A DNA stretch of 56,889 nt from Paraburkholderia dilworthii (GCF_000472525.1 NZ_AWZT01000044.1:1-56889); one strand, 5' to 3'; counted from the stretch's first letter, positions 45,152-55,131 are shown. The notes: a model not told the origin generated them from the letters alone. Numbers and translations are program-made.

Positions 45152-46705
45152 TCAGGTGTCCGTGCCTGCGTCGAACCATGTTTCGACGCGGCCATACAGA
45201 TCGACAAAACGTGCGTAGCGTTCGGCGAGCGCGCGATCGCCTCGCGGGCTGGCCACGAGCGTCGCACCGGGCGCGAGCGCAGCGAGGTCGTGCACGTGCC
45301 AGTGACCGCTTGCAATGCCGCCGAGGATGGCCGCGCCGCGCGGAGCGGCATTCGGACAATCGACTGCGTGCAGTTCTGCATTTAGCGTATCGGCGAGCAG
45401 TTGGCGCCAGCGCGCATCGACGGAACCGCCGCCTGCCAGCTTCAATGTCGTCACTGTCGCGCCGCTCGCGCGGATCGCGTCGAGCCCCGCGCGCAGCGAA
45501 AAGGCGACGCCTTCGAACGCGGCGCGCATCATCGCGCCGCGCGTGTGATCGAGAGCGAGCCCGAGCCAGCCGCCGCGCGCCGCGGGATTGAGCCACGGTG
45601 TGCGCTCGCCTGTGAGGTAAGGGAGGAAGGTCAGCGGCGGTGCTGTGGGGCTCGTTGTCGTTGCTGCGGCTATCGCGGCGGCGTTAGCGTTAGCGTTGGC
45701 GTTGGCGTTGGCGTTGGCGTTGGCGTTGGCGTTGGCGTTGGCGTTGACCATGATGCCCACTGCCTGGCCCGCCTGGTCGACGAAGGCTTCGCCATAGGCA
45801 TCCGCCCATTCGTAGCATAGCCAGCCGCGCGCGCGCTCCAGCGCAATGCCCACGTTTTGCATGGCCGCCATTCGATACCAGTGGTCGCTCGCCGCCCGAT
45901 AGCGATGCAGGCCTCTAACCGCCTGAGGCTCATGCTCGCCGAGCACGACGATCTGGCCACCGGTGCCGGTCGTCAGGAGCGCGTCACCGTCGCGCGCAAG
46001 TCCGCTGCCGAGCGCGGCGCATGGCGTGTCTGCGGCGCCAGTGGCGAGCACGATGCCCGCACGCAGGCCCAACGCCTGCGCCGCGCTATGCGACAGCACG
46101 CCGGCAGCTGCATACGACGGGCCCACCGGCGCGAACCACTCATGCGCAATGCCGAGCCGTTCGAGCAGCGCCACATCCCACGCGCCATCGAGATCGGCGA
46201 GCGCGGTCGCGCACGCGTCCGAAGGATCAGTCGCGACCGCGCCGCCAAGCGCGACTCGCAGCCAGTCTTTCGGCTGCAACGCCCAGCGCGTGCGGCGTGC
46301 GGACTCCGGTTCATGCAACGCGACCCAGCGCAGCAACGGACCGGCCATGCCGGGCGCCACCGGATTCGGCTGCGGCTCGGGCCACGCGTCGAGCAAAGCA
46401 CTTGCGCGCGTGTCGGGCCACAGCATCGCGGGCCGCACCGCATTCCCCGCTTCGTCGATCATGACGACGCCGTGCATCTGGCCGGAAAAGCCAATTCCCT
46501 TGACCTCGCGACGCAGCCCATCGGGCAAGCGCGCAGCCGCTTCGCACAGCGCGCGCCACCACGTTTGCACCGACGTCTCCGCCCAGCCGGCGTGCGGCGT
46601 CTCGAGTGCGTACGCGACGCTCGCGACGGCCTGCTCATGGCCGTCTTCATCGACGATTGCGACTTTGAGGGAACCAGTGCCGAGGTCGATGCCGAGAAAG
46701 CTCAT
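45152..46705 (-). CDS. FGGY-family kinase, xylulokinase-like, with an Asn-Ala repeat
   Basis: The 517-residue FGGY kinase has an opening FLGIDLGTGSLKVAIVD, GFSGQMHGVVMID as in XylB, and LTTGTGGQIVVLGE. C-terminal LKLAGGGSVDARWRQLLADTL is the nucleotide site. Between the two halves is an (Asn-Ala)11 tract encoded at 45681-45746, followed by an Ala/Thr-rich stretch; neither is part of the FGGY fold. The start is ATG at 46703-46705. It stands alone between frmA and the NCS2 permease, so its substrate is unknown; D-xylulose is the default guess. Confidence 0.83.
   Translation of the reverse strand: MSFLGIDLGTGSLKVAIVDEDGHEQAVASVAYALETPHAGWAETSVQTWWRALCEAAARLPDGLRREVKGIGFSGQMHGVVMIDEAGNAVRPAMLWPDTRASALLDAWPEPQPNPVAPGMAGPLLRWVALHEPESARRTRWALQPKDWLRVALGGAVATDPSDACATALADLDGAWDVALLERLGIAHEWFAPVGPSYAAAGVLSHSAAQALGLRAGIVLATGAADTPCAALGSGLARDGDALLTTGTGGQIVVLGEHEPQAVRGLHRYRAASDHWYRMAAMQNVGIALERARGWLCYEWADAYGEAFVDQAGQAVGIMVNANANANANANANANANANANAAAIAAATTTSPTAPPLTFLPYLTGERTPWLNPAARGGWLGLALDHTRGAMMRAAFEGVAFSLRAGLDAIRASGATVTTLKLAGGGSVDARWRQLLADTLNAELHAVDCPNAAPRGAAILGGIASGHWHVHDLAALAPGATLVASPRGDRALAERYARFVDLYGRVETWFDAGTDT
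45681..45746 (-). repeat. Hexanucleotide tandem repeat coding (Asn-Ala)11
   Basis: On the plus strand, two GCGTTA and nine GCGTTG units run without interruption; on the coding strand this is AAC GCC / AAC GCT. The repeat is in frame with the kinase gene, so gain or loss of units keeps the frame. Confidence 0.93.
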
Positions 46706-47132
46706 GAGCGATGGAGCGTCGTCAGTTAAGGTGTAAGTGAGAGTATGCGGACCGCGCCGCAAGCGCGAATTTTTGCCAGCCGCATGATGTGTGGGAAGCA
46801 GTTGCTGCCGCGTGCAGAACGCCGTCCAATCGCGGGTTAACCCCGCCGAGCGGCGAGTTGTACGAAAACACGACTATGCGCCAGCCCGGATACACCTCAT
46901 CGATTCTCACATATATCGCGGCGGCTCGGGCACGCCAAGCGACTGCGCGCGCATCGCCGCTGCAAGGGGCTGACCGCCGATGGAACCGCCGCTCGCGCCA
47001 ATTCCGGCTTTCAAAGTGGGCTCGCGCATATCGTCACCGGGAATGCCGGAATAGGCCCCAGCGGTCTTGTTGCGCTTTTTCGTCCCCGATACCTTGGAGT
47101 CATCCCAAAATCAGATTGTGGAGAGAGACGTT
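46706..47132. other. Non-coding gap between the third FGGY kinase and the NCS2 permease
   Basis: The gap is 427 bp with no supported gene. It must hold divergent promoters. The only structure I noticed is the palindrome GGGTTAACCC at 46834-46843. Confidence 0.5.
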
Positions 47133-48542
47133 ATGCAATCGAACACGGTTCACCCGTGCGACGAGCGGCTGCCCGCGGGCCAGTTGCTCACCCTCGGCAT
47201 TCAGCACGTTTTGGTGATGTACGCCGGCGCCGTCGCGGTGCCGCTGATCGTCGGCGCGGCGCTGAAGCTGCCGAAAGACCAGATCGCGTTCCTGATCAGC
47301 GCCGACCTGTTCTCCTGCGGCATCGCCACGTTGATCCAGACGCTCGGCCTGTGGATCTTCGGCATCCGCTTGCCGGTGATCATGGGCTGCACGTTCGCCG
47401 CAGTCGGTCCGATGGTCGCGATCGGCACCAATCCATCGCTCGGCATTCTCGACATCTTCGGCTCGACGATCGCCGCCGGCGTGATCGGCATCCTGCTCGC
47501 GCCGGCCGTCGGCAAGCTGCTGCGCTTTTTCCCGCCGGTGGTGATCGGCGTGGTGATCTCGGTGATCGGGCTCTCGCTGATGGGCGTCGGCATCAACTGG
47601 GCAGCCGGCGGCGTGGGCAATCCCGACTATGGCAATCCGGTCTACCTCGGCCTCTCGCTGCTCGTGCTGATGCTGATCCTGCTCATCAACAAGTTCGCCA
47701 AGGGCTTCATCGCGAATATTTCGGTGCTGCTCGGCATTGTCGCGGGCTTCGTGATCGCGCTGGCGCTCGGCCGCGTCAACATGGACGGCGTGACGCACGC
47801 GCCGTGGGTCGGCTTCGTGATGCCGTTTCACTTCGGGCTGCCGCACTTCGATCCGCTGTCGATTGCAACGATGGTGACCGTGATGTTCGTCACCTTCATC
47901 GAATCGACGGGCATGTTCCTCGCGGTCGGCGATATGGTCGATCGTCCGGTCGATCAGAAAGCGCTGGTGCGCGGTTTGCGCGTGGATGGACTCGGCACGC
48001 TGATCGGCGGCATCTTCAACTCGTTTCCGCATACGTCGTTCTCACAGAACGTCGGGCTGATCGGCGTGACCGGCGTGAAGAGCCGCTTTGTCTGCGCGAT
48101 GGGCGGCGTGATTCTGGTGCTGCTCGGCCTCTTTCCGAAGATGGCGCAAGTGGTCGCCTCGGTGCCCGCTTTCGTGCTCGGCGGCGCTGGCATCGTGATG
48201 TTCGGCATGGTCGCGGCCAACGGCATCAAGGTGCTGTCCAAGGTCGACTTCGTGAAGAATCACCACAACCTCTTCATCGTCGCGGTGAGTATTGGCCTCG
48301 GGCTCGTGCCGGTGGTATCGCCGCACTTCTTTTCGAAGCTGCCGCCCGCGTTGTCGCCGCTGCTGCACAGCGGGATTTTGCTGGCTTCGGTGTCTGCGGT
48401 CGTGCTGAATCTGATTTTCAATGGCGTCAAAAGCGAGAAGAAAGCGCAGTGCGAAATCCGCAAAGCCAGCCACGATTTCGACGGACGCAGCGGCAAGGAA
48501 GCGCCGCGCGATGAAATACTGCGTGCGGCGGATTTGCATTAG
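47133..48542 (+). CDS. NCS2 nucleobase:cation symporter (uracil/xanthine permease type)
   Basis: The 469-residue inner-membrane transporter has about 12-14 hydrophobic segments. The NCS2 signature QNVGLIGVTGVKSR is near 306-319, after the TFIESTGMFLAVGD motif whose acidic residue contacts the base. The pattern fits the xanthine/uric-acid rather than the UraA end, but this is not decisive. I start at the ATG at 47133 after GTGGAGAGAGACG; an earlier frame start at 47067 has no support. A strong terminator follows. Confidence 0.88.
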   Translation: MQSNTVHPCDERLPAGQLLTLGIQHVLVMYAGAVAVPLIVGAALKLPKDQIAFLISADLFSCGIATLIQTLGLWIFGIRLPVIMGCTFAAVGPMVAIGTNPSLGILDIFGSTIAAGVIGILLAPAVGKLLRFFPPVVIGVVISVIGLSLMGVGINWAAGGVGNPDYGNPVYLGLSLLVLMLILLINKFAKGFIANISVLLGIVAGFVIALALGRVNMDGVTHAPWVGFVMPFHFGLPHFDPLSIATMVTVMFVTFIESTGMFLAVGDMVDRPVDQKALVRGLRVDGLGTLIGGIFNSFPHTSFSQNVGLIGVTGVKSRFVCAMGGVILVLLGLFPKMAQVVASVPAFVLGGAGIVMFGMVAANGIKVLSKVDFVKNHHNLFIVAVSIGLGLVPVVSPHFFSKLPPALSPLLHSGILLASVSAVVLNLIFNGVKSEKKAQCEIRKASHDFDGRSGKEAPRDEILRAADLH

Positions 48543-48638
48543 GTGAGGTCGGGACGCTGAATCGGTAAAGCGTTGAGCTTCACATGCAATGCACAGCCGG
48601 GCGGCTGGCTCACTCGATCCGCTCGGCCGCTGCAAAAG

Positions 48639-48667
48639 AAAACGCCACGGCATGCCGTGGCGTTTTT
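48639..48667. terminator. Strong bidirectional terminator
   Basis: A 28-bp perfect palindrome, ACGCCACGG arms with a CATG centre, is flanked by AAAA on the left and TTTTT on the right. It lies between the convergent NCS2 permease and efflux outer-membrane genes. Confidence 0.9.
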
Positions 48668-48705
48668 CTATCACCGGTCAATTACCGGTCGAACTGCCGC
48701 AATGC

Positions 48706-50235
48706 TCAGCCCGCGGTACCAGCGGAAGCCGCTGCCGGCGCACTCGCTGCACCGTAGTCGACGGGTGCATCGGCCGGACGCGGCTGCTCGCCGTTATGCT
48801 CGATCCAGCCGCCGCCGAGCGCCTGGTACAGCGTCACGAGGTTCTGCAAACGCTCCATGCGCGCGGTGATCAACGACTGCTGCGACGAATACAGATCGGT
48901 CTGCGCGGTCAGCACCGACAGGTAACTGTCGACCCCGTTCGTATAACGCAGGTTCGACAGATCCAGCCGACGCTGTTGCGCAAACGTGTTGCGCTCGAGC
49001 GACTGAATCTGCTGATCGTACGTGCCGCGCGCGGCCAGTGCGTCCGCCACCTCGCGGAAGGCCGTCTGGATCGCCTTTTCATACGTGGCGATCTGGACGT
49101 TCTTCTGGATGTTGGCCACATCGAGGTTGGCCAGGTTCTGGCCGCCTTCGAAAATCGGCAACGTGATCGACGGCGCGAAGCTCCACGCCGCCGAACCCGG
49201 CTTGAACAGGCCGCCGAGCGTCGGGCTCAGCGTACCGAAGCTGCCGGTGAGCGAAACCTTCGGGAAAAACGCCGCGCGCGCCGCGCCGATATTCGCGTTC
49301 GCCGCGAGCAGATTCTCCTCGGCCTCCATGATGTCCGGACGACGCGTCAGCAGATCGGACGGCAGACCCGCCGGAATATCCGTGAGGAGATTCTGGTCGC
49401 TCAACGTGAGGCCCGGCGGCAGGTCGGCGGGCAGCGGCTCGCCGAGCAGCAGCACCAGCGCGTTTTCGGCCTGAGCGCGCAAACGCTCCTGCGCCTGCAA
49501 GTTCGCCTGTGCCTGCTCGACCACGGTCTGCGCCTGACGCAGATCGAGTTCGGAGCCGGTGCCGTTGTCGAACTGCAGCTTCGTGATGCGATACGACTCG
49601 TGCGCCGTTTTCAGCGTGCCTTGTGTGACATTCAGCAGATCGTCGAGCTCGAGCACCGTCAGATACTGATTCGCCACCTGCGAGACCAGCGCGATTTCAG
49701 CCGCCTTGCGCGCCTGAGCCGTGGCCAGGTATTGAGCCAACGCCTGGTCCTTCAGGCTTTGAATGCGCCCGAAGAAGTCGATTTCCCACGAAGCGTTCAG
49801 ACCAACCGAATATGAGTTCGAGATCGTATTGCCGAACACCGACAGGTCTTTCGGCGTTCGCTGTTTGCTTTGCGATGCCGCGGCGTCGAGCGTCGGGAAC
49901 AGACCCGCGCGGACGATCCGGAACTGCGCTTGCGAGGCCTGCATGTTCAGCACCGACACGCGCAGATCGCGGTTGTTCTTCAGCGCAATTTCGATCAACC
50001 GCTGCATGCGCGGATCGACGAAGAAATCGCGCCAGCCGATGTCCGCCGCCGCCTGGCCGTTCGCGCTGCGCGCGCCGGCTGCGCCTGGCTGCGTCGCGCC
50101 CGGCTGCGTGTCGTACACGCCGCCGGTGGGGAACGTGCTCGTCACCGGCGCGGCGGGGCGTTCGTACTTCGGCGCCATCGTGCAACCGGCGGCGAGGAAC
50201 GCGACCGCCACTGCAATCAAAGAGTGTTTTTGCAT
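48706..50235 (-). CDS. oprB: RND efflux outer-membrane lipoprotein (OprB/OprM type)
   Basis: The 509-residue TolC-like channel of the NodT family has a lipoprotein signal with lipobox LAAGC (Cys18). Two outer-membrane efflux repeats follow (about 75-280 and 290-485), with coiled-coil segments. An Ala/Pro-rich tail closes it. Start ATG at 50233-50235; the stop of the RND pump gene is at 50237, so the genes abut. The order MFP-RND-OMP with a divergent TetR matches BpeAB-OprB of Burkholderia. Confidence 0.9.
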   Translation of the reverse strand: MQKHSLIAVAVAFLAAGCTMAPKYERPAAPVTSTFPTGGVYDTQPGATQPGAAGARSANGQAAADIGWRDFFVDPRMQRLIEIALKNNRDLRVSVLNMQASQAQFRIVRAGLFPTLDAAASQSKQRTPKDLSVFGNTISNSYSVGLNASWEIDFFGRIQSLKDQALAQYLATAQARKAAEIALVSQVANQYLTVLELDDLLNVTQGTLKTAHESYRITKLQFDNGTGSELDLRQAQTVVEQAQANLQAQERLRAQAENALVLLLGEPLPADLPPGLTLSDQNLLTDIPAGLPSDLLTRRPDIMEAEENLLAANANIGAARAAFFPKVSLTGSFGTLSPTLGGLFKPGSAAWSFAPSITLPIFEGGQNLANLDVANIQKNVQIATYEKAIQTAFREVADALAARGTYDQQIQSLERNTFAQQRRLDLSNLRYTNGVDSYLSVLTAQTDLYSSQQSLITARMERLQNLVTLYQALGGGWIEHNGEQPRPADAPVDYGAASAPAAASAGTAG

Positions 50236-50236
50236 C

Positions 50237-53200
50237 TCAATGTCCGTCCTTGCCCGAGCCATTGCGGTCCGACCCGCCAGCCGCCCCGCCATCTTGCGGA
50301 TCATGCGGATGGTGCTGGTTGTAGTGTGCGAGCGCCTCGTCCGGGTCTTCCTTCTCGCCGCCAAACTTCGCGCGGATCACGACGAAGAACATCGGGATCA
50401 TGAAAATCGCGAGGAAGGTCGCCGTCAACATACCGCCGATCACGCCGGTGCCGATTGCGTGCTGGCTCGCCGAGCCAGCGCCGTTGCTGATCGCGAGCGG
50501 CATCACGCCGAGAATGAACGCAAGCGAGGTCATCAGAATCGGACGCAGCCGCAGACGCGCCGCTTCCAGCGCGGCCTCGACCGGCCCTATTCCCTCGCTC
50601 TGCTGCAACTCGCGCGCGAACTCCACGATCAGAATCGCGTTCTTCGCCGACAGCCCCACCGTGGTCAGGAGACCGACCTGGAAGAACACGTCGTTCTCGA
50701 GCCCGCGCAGCGTGGCGGCCAGCAGTGCGCCGATCACGCCGAGCGGCACCACCATGATCACCGAGAACGGGATCGACCAGCTCTCATACAGCGCCGCGAG
50801 ACACAGGAACACGACGAGGATCGAAATGCCGTAGAGGATCGGCGCCTGCGAGCCGGACTGGCGTTCCTGCAACGACAGGCCCGTCCATTCGTAGCCGATA
50901 CCCGCGGGCAGTTTCGCCACGAGCGCTTCCATTGCCGTCATCGCCTGACCGGTCGACTTGCCCGGTGCCGCCGCGCCCTGGATTTCCACCGCGGAAATAC
51001 CGTTGTAGCGCTCGAGCTTCGGCGAACCGTAGGTCCACTGACCGCTTGCGAACGACGAGAATGGCACCATGCCACCCGCCGTGTTGCGCACGTACCAGGC
51101 GTTCAGGTCTTCCGGCTTCATACGGAATGGTGCATCGCCCTGCATGTACACCTTCTTGATCCGGCCATCGGTATCGAGGAAGTTGTTCACGTATTGCGAG
51201 GCCCACGCGATCGAGAACGTCTGGTCGATTGCGGACAGCGATACGCCGAGCGCAGACGCCTTTTCATGGTCGATGCTCACCTTGAACTGCGGCGTATCGT
51301 TCAGGCCGTTCGGACGCACCTGAGCCAGCGTCGGATCTTGCGCAGCCATGCCGAGCAGCATGTTGCGCGCTTCCATCAGCTTTTCGTGGCCAACACCCGC
51401 ACGGTCCTGCAACTCGAAGTCGAAGCCCGCGGCCGTGCCGAGTTCCGGAATCGACGGCGGATTCACCGGGTACACGAGCGCGCCCTTGTAGCTGGCGAAG
51501 TGCATGAATAAGCGGCCCACCAGCGCCTGGACCTTTTCATTCGCATGCTGACGCTGCGCGTAGTCCTTCATCCGCACGAACACGAGACCGGCGTTCTGGC
51601 CGCGGCCCGCGAAGCTGAAGCCGTTCACCGTGAAGGTGGATTCGACAATCGCCTTCTCACCGTCGAGCAGGTAGTCAGAAACGTCCTTCAGCGCGCGCGC
51701 CGTGGTTTCCTGCGTCGAGCCGGACGGCGTTTGCACCAGCACGAACATCGTGCCCTGGTCTTCGTCGGGCAGGAACGACTTCGGCAGGCGCACGAACAGG
51801 AGGCCAACCGCGAAGATCACCACCATGTAGATGATGAGCCAGCGGCCCGAGCGCTTGATCACGTGGTGCACGCCCGAGTGGTACTTATCGCGGCTCTTGT
51901 TGAAGTTCCGGTTGAACCAGCCGAAGAAGCCCTTCTTTTCCTCGTGATGACCTTGCGGAATCGGCTTGAGGATCGTCGCGCACAAGGCCGGCGTCAAAAT
52001 CAACGCGACCAGCACCGACAGCACCATCGCGGCCACGATCGTCAGCGAGAACTGCCGGTAAATCGCGCCGACCGAACCGCCCGAGAACGCCACCGGCACG
52101 AACACCGCCGACAGCACGAGCGCCACGCCGATCAGCGCGCCGGTAATCTGGTCCATCGCCTTACGCGTGGCTTCACGAGGCGACAAGCCCTCCTCTGCCA
52201 TCACCCGCTCGACGTTTTCCACCACCACGATCGCATCATCCACCAGCAGACCGATTGCCAGCACGAGGCCGAACATGGACAGCGTGTTGATCGAGAAGCC
52301 CACCATGCTCATGATCGCGAACGTGCCCAGCAGCACCACCGGCACGGCGATCGTCGGGATCAGCGTGGCGCGCAGGTTCTGCAGGAACAGGTACATGACC
52401 AGGAACACCAGCACGATACCTTCGAGCAGCGTCTTGACCACTTCCTCGATCGACAGACGCACGAACGGCGTGGTGTCGTACGGGTACTTCACCACGAGAC
52501 CATGCGGGAAGTATTTCGACAACTCGTCGATCTTCGCGCGCACCGCCTTGGCCGTTGCCAGCGCGTTCGCGCCCGTCGCGAGCTGGATACCGAAGCCCGC
52601 GGTCGGCTGACCGTTGTACTTGGTGTCGAAGTTGTAGTTTTCACCGCCGAGCTCGACGCGCGCCACGTCCTTGATGCGGACTTGCGAGCCGTCAGGATTG
52701 ACCTTCAACAGCACGTTGCGGAACTGTTCGGGCGTATTGAGCAGCGTGGCTTCCGTGATGGTCGCCTGCAGCACCTGCCCCGGCACCGACGGGGTGCCGC
52801 CGAGCGAGCCGCCCGCAACCTGCACGTTCTGCGCCTGCAATGCCGTCTGCACATCCACCGGCGTCAAGCCGAAGTTGGTGAGCTTGTTCGCGTCGAGCCA
52901 GATACGCATCGCATACTGCGAGCCGAACAGCGTGACCGTGCCCACGCCGTCGATACGGCTGACCGGGTCCTGCACGTTCGACGCGACGTAGTTCGCGAGG
53001 TCGTACTTGTTCATGCTGCCGTCTTCGGACACGAACGCCATGACCAGCAGGAAGCTGCTGCTCGACTTCGTGACCTTGGTGCCCAACTGCTGCACCGCTT
53101 CGGGCAACAGCGGCGTGGCGAGTTGCAGCTTGTTCTGCACCTGCACCTGCGCGATGTCAGGATTGGTGCCGGCCGCGAACGTCAGCGTGATGGTTGCCGT

Positions 53201-53458
53201 ACCCGAGTCGTCCGAAGTGGACGACAGATACAGCAAGTGGTCGAGACCACTCATCTGCTGCTCGATCACCTGCGTGACGGTGTTTTCCACCGTCTTCGCC
53301 GAAGCGCCCGGATACGTTGCGCTGATCTGCACAGCCGGCGGAGCGATGGTCGGGTATTGCGCGATCGGCAATGTGAACACCGACGCGATACCCGCGAGCA
53401 TCAGAATGATGGCGATCACCCATGCAAAAATCGGGCGATCAATAAAGAACTTTGCCAT
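50237..53458 (-). CDS. bpeB: RND multidrug efflux inner-membrane pump (AcrB/BpeB type)
   Basis: The 1073-residue proton-driven trimeric pump has 12 transmembrane segments and two large periplasmic loops. Proton-relay residues are visible: the paired Asp in GLLVDDAIVVVENVERVM (segment 4) and Lys in SAKNAILIVEFA (segment 10). The N-terminus MAKFFIDRPIFAWVIAI is the standard HAE1 start. A His/Asp/Gly-rich tail of about 30 residues ends it. It is co-transcribed with the adaptor gene upstream (18 bp) and the channel gene downstream (1 bp). Confidence 0.95.
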   Translation of the reverse strand: MAKFFIDRPIFAWVIAIILMLAGIASVFTLPIAQYPTIAPPAVQISATYPGASAKTVENTVTQVIEQQMSGLDHLLYLSSTSDDSGTATITLTFAAGTNPDIAQVQVQNKLQLATPLLPEAVQQLGTKVTKSSSSFLLVMAFVSEDGSMNKYDLANYVASNVQDPVSRIDGVGTVTLFGSQYAMRIWLDANKLTNFGLTPVDVQTALQAQNVQVAGGSLGGTPSVPGQVLQATITEATLLNTPEQFRNVLLKVNPDGSQVRIKDVARVELGGENYNFDTKYNGQPTAGFGIQLATGANALATAKAVRAKIDELSKYFPHGLVVKYPYDTTPFVRLSIEEVVKTLLEGIVLVFLVMYLFLQNLRATLIPTIAVPVVLLGTFAIMSMVGFSINTLSMFGLVLAIGLLVDDAIVVVENVERVMAEEGLSPREATRKAMDQITGALIGVALVLSAVFVPVAFSGGSVGAIYRQFSLTIVAAMVLSVLVALILTPALCATILKPIPQGHHEEKKGFFGWFNRNFNKSRDKYHSGVHHVIKRSGRWLIIYMVVIFAVGLLFVRLPKSFLPDEDQGTMFVLVQTPSGSTQETTARALKDVSDYLLDGEKAIVESTFTVNGFSFAGRGQNAGLVFVRMKDYAQRQHANEKVQALVGRLFMHFASYKGALVYPVNPPSIPELGTAAGFDFELQDRAGVGHEKLMEARNMLLGMAAQDPTLAQVRPNGLNDTPQFKVSIDHEKASALGVSLSAIDQTFSIAWASQYVNNFLDTDGRIKKVYMQGDAPFRMKPEDLNAWYVRNTAGGMVPFSSFASGQWTYGSPKLERYNGISAVEIQGAAAPGKSTGQAMTAMEALVAKLPAGIGYEWTGLSLQERQSGSQAPILYGISILVVFLCLAALYESWSIPFSVIMVVPLGVIGALLAATLRGLENDVFFQVGLLTTVGLSAKNAILIVEFARELQQSEGIGPVEAALEAARLRLRPILMTSLAFILGVMPLAISNGAGSASQHAIGTGVIGGMLTATFLAIFMIPMFFVVIRAKFGGEKEDPDEALAHYNQHHPHDPQDGGAAGGSDRNGSGKDGH

Positions 53459-53476
53459 GTGGCGGGCTCCCTGTTA

Positions 53477-54709
53477 TTACGCGCCCGATGCTGCGGAGGC
53501 AGGTTGAGCCGTCTGCGCGCTGCCGCTGGCGGCCGGCGCACCTTGAGCGGCTGCGCCGGAGGCGGGCGAGGCGGGAAGTTGCGCGGCAACAGCCTTGACC
53601 TGCATGCCCGGTTTCGCCTTGTCTGTGCCCTGCACGATCACGCGGTCGCCGGCTTTCAGGCCGCTCTCGACCACCCAGTTCGAACCGTACGTGCCCGAAG
53701 TGACGAGCTGGCGCAACGCGACCTTGTTGTCCTGACCGACGACGAGCGCGGTCGGCTGACCCTTCTGGTCGTGCGTGATGCCGACTTGCGGGACGACGAG
53801 CGCGTTCTCGTTCACGCCTTCCTCGATCTTCGCGCGCACGAACATGCCCGGCAGCAGCACCTTGTCCTTGTTCTGGAAGATCGCGCGAACCGTGACCGAA
53901 CCGGTGCTCTGGTCGACCGTGACGTCGGTGAACTGGAGCTTGCCTTTTTCCGAATACGTGCGACCGTCTTCGAGGATCAGCGAGACCTTGGCCGCGTCAG
54001 GACCATTCGTCTTCAGACGCCCTTCCTGGATTTCGCGGCGCAGCTTCAGGCCGTCGAGGCTCGATTGCGTCAGGTCCACGTAGACCGGATCGAGTTGCTG
54101 GACCGTGGCGAGCAGCGTCGCGGCGCTCGCCTGCACATAAGCACCCGGCGTGACTTGCGACACGCCGATCTGGCCCGTCACCGGCGAGGTCACGTCCGTA
54201 TAGCCGAGGTTGATCTGCGCGGTCTCGACTGCCGCCTTGCCGGCGGCGACGTCGGCGGCGGCCTGGCCTTGCGCGGCCACTGCGTTGTCATAGTCCTGCT
54301 TGCTGACCGCATTGGCGGCCACCAGCACCTTGTAGCGATTCGCCTGCGCCGTGGTGGACGCTAGGTTGGCCTGCGCCTTGGCGAGCGTCGCCTTGGCGTT
54401 GTTCAGTGTGGCGATGTACGGCGCCGGATCGATCTTGTACAGACGTTGGCCGGCCTTGACCTGACCGCCTTCGGTGAACTCGCGGCGCAGCACGATGCCG
54501 TCGACCCGCGCACGCACTTGCGCGACGAGGAAAGCACTGGTGCGGCCCGGCAATTCGGTGACGACAGGTACGGTAGTCGGCTGGACTGTGACGACGCCAA
54601 CTTCGGGCGTCTGTTGCGGCGGGGCAGATTGTTTTGGTCCGCATGCTGCCAGCAATACGGCAGCCGTCGCGGCACTGATTAAGCGGAATGGAACCCGTTC
54701 GACGCGCAT
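53477..54709 (-). CDS. bpeA: RND efflux periplasmic adaptor lipoprotein (AcrA/BpeA type)
   Basis: The 410-residue membrane-fusion protein has a lipoprotein signal with lipobox LLAAC (Cys23). Then come the biotinyl-lipoyl-like domain, a helical hairpin (about 100-180; coiled coil), a beta-barrel domain (DVTSPVTGQIGVSQVTPGAYVQ), and a membrane-proximal domain. The C-terminus is Ala/Pro/Ser-rich low complexity. I start at the ATG at 54707-54709; the open frame continues upstream but lacks a signal. It is first of bpeA-bpeB-oprB. Confidence 0.93.
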   Translation of the reverse strand: MRVERVPFRLISAATAAVLLAACGPKQSAPPQQTPEVGVVTVQPTTVPVVTELPGRTSAFLVAQVRARVDGIVLRREFTEGGQVKAGQRLYKIDPAPYIATLNNAKATLAKAQANLASTTAQANRYKVLVAANAVSKQDYDNAVAAQGQAAADVAAGKAAVETAQINLGYTDVTSPVTGQIGVSQVTPGAYVQASAATLLATVQQLDPVYVDLTQSSLDGLKLRREIQEGRLKTNGPDAAKVSLILEDGRTYSEKGKLQFTDVTVDQSTGSVTVRAIFQNKDKVLLPGMFVRAKIEEGVNENALVVPQVGITHDQKGQPTALVVGQDNKVALRQLVTSGTYGSNWVVESGLKAGDRVIVQGTDKAKPGMQVKAVAAQLPASPASGAAAQGAPAASGSAQTAQPASAASGA

Positions 54710-54972
54710 GGAGCGACCTCTGTCTAGGACTGAGAATGAAAAAGTGCGCGCATCCCTACCCCGGGGACGACGGCGCACACATGCGTCTTGCGACGCTCGA
54801 CCGGATGCCCAGGATGCAGACTGAAGCTGCGAGGCATCCTGAGCCAAATGCGCCATACCGGGAAATGCCGCACGGCGCCGCGCGTTGAAGCACGGCGCGT
54901 AAGCGTTTGAAAGGCAACAGTGACGGATATTAACCGGTCGTCACAGCTTGGGCTATCCGATCGTGGGGTGCT

Positions 54973-55002
54973 ATTATATATACATTCACGAATGAATGTA
55001 AA
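54973..55002 (-). promoter_or_regulatory. bpeA promoter with overlapping TetR operator
   Basis: Reading on the minus strand, TTTACA (55002-54997) and TATAAT (54978-54973) are 18 bp apart. The spacer is filled by the palindrome TACATTCACGAATGAATGTA (54981-55000; perfect 7-bp arms, 6-bp centre), very like the AcrR operator of E. coli. A TetR protein bound here would block polymerase. The rest of the 422-bp divergent gap shows only another dyad, CGAGCG/CGCTCG at 55078-55099. Confidence 0.7.
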
Positions 55003-55131
55003 AGTGCGTTACTTCTCCTACGAGGCGCGACCCGGAAGAAAGCTTCGCCAAACAGTTCAGGGCAAACGGATTGTCATCGAGCGTACTTAAAAGCGCTCGG
55101 GGAAACCCGCAATCAGGCAGGTTATACAAAT

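Noticed and set aside
46834..46843. GGGTTAACCC palindrome as an operator for the NCS2 permease
   Set aside because: It is short and single, and lies almost 300 bp from the start. Not enough to call a site.
51545..54364. Very long open frame (939 codons) on the plus strand
   Set aside because: It is antisense to bpeB and bpeA, which have full family motifs. The translation is Arg/His-rich and low in hydrophobic residues, as expected for a shadow of GC-rich coding DNA.
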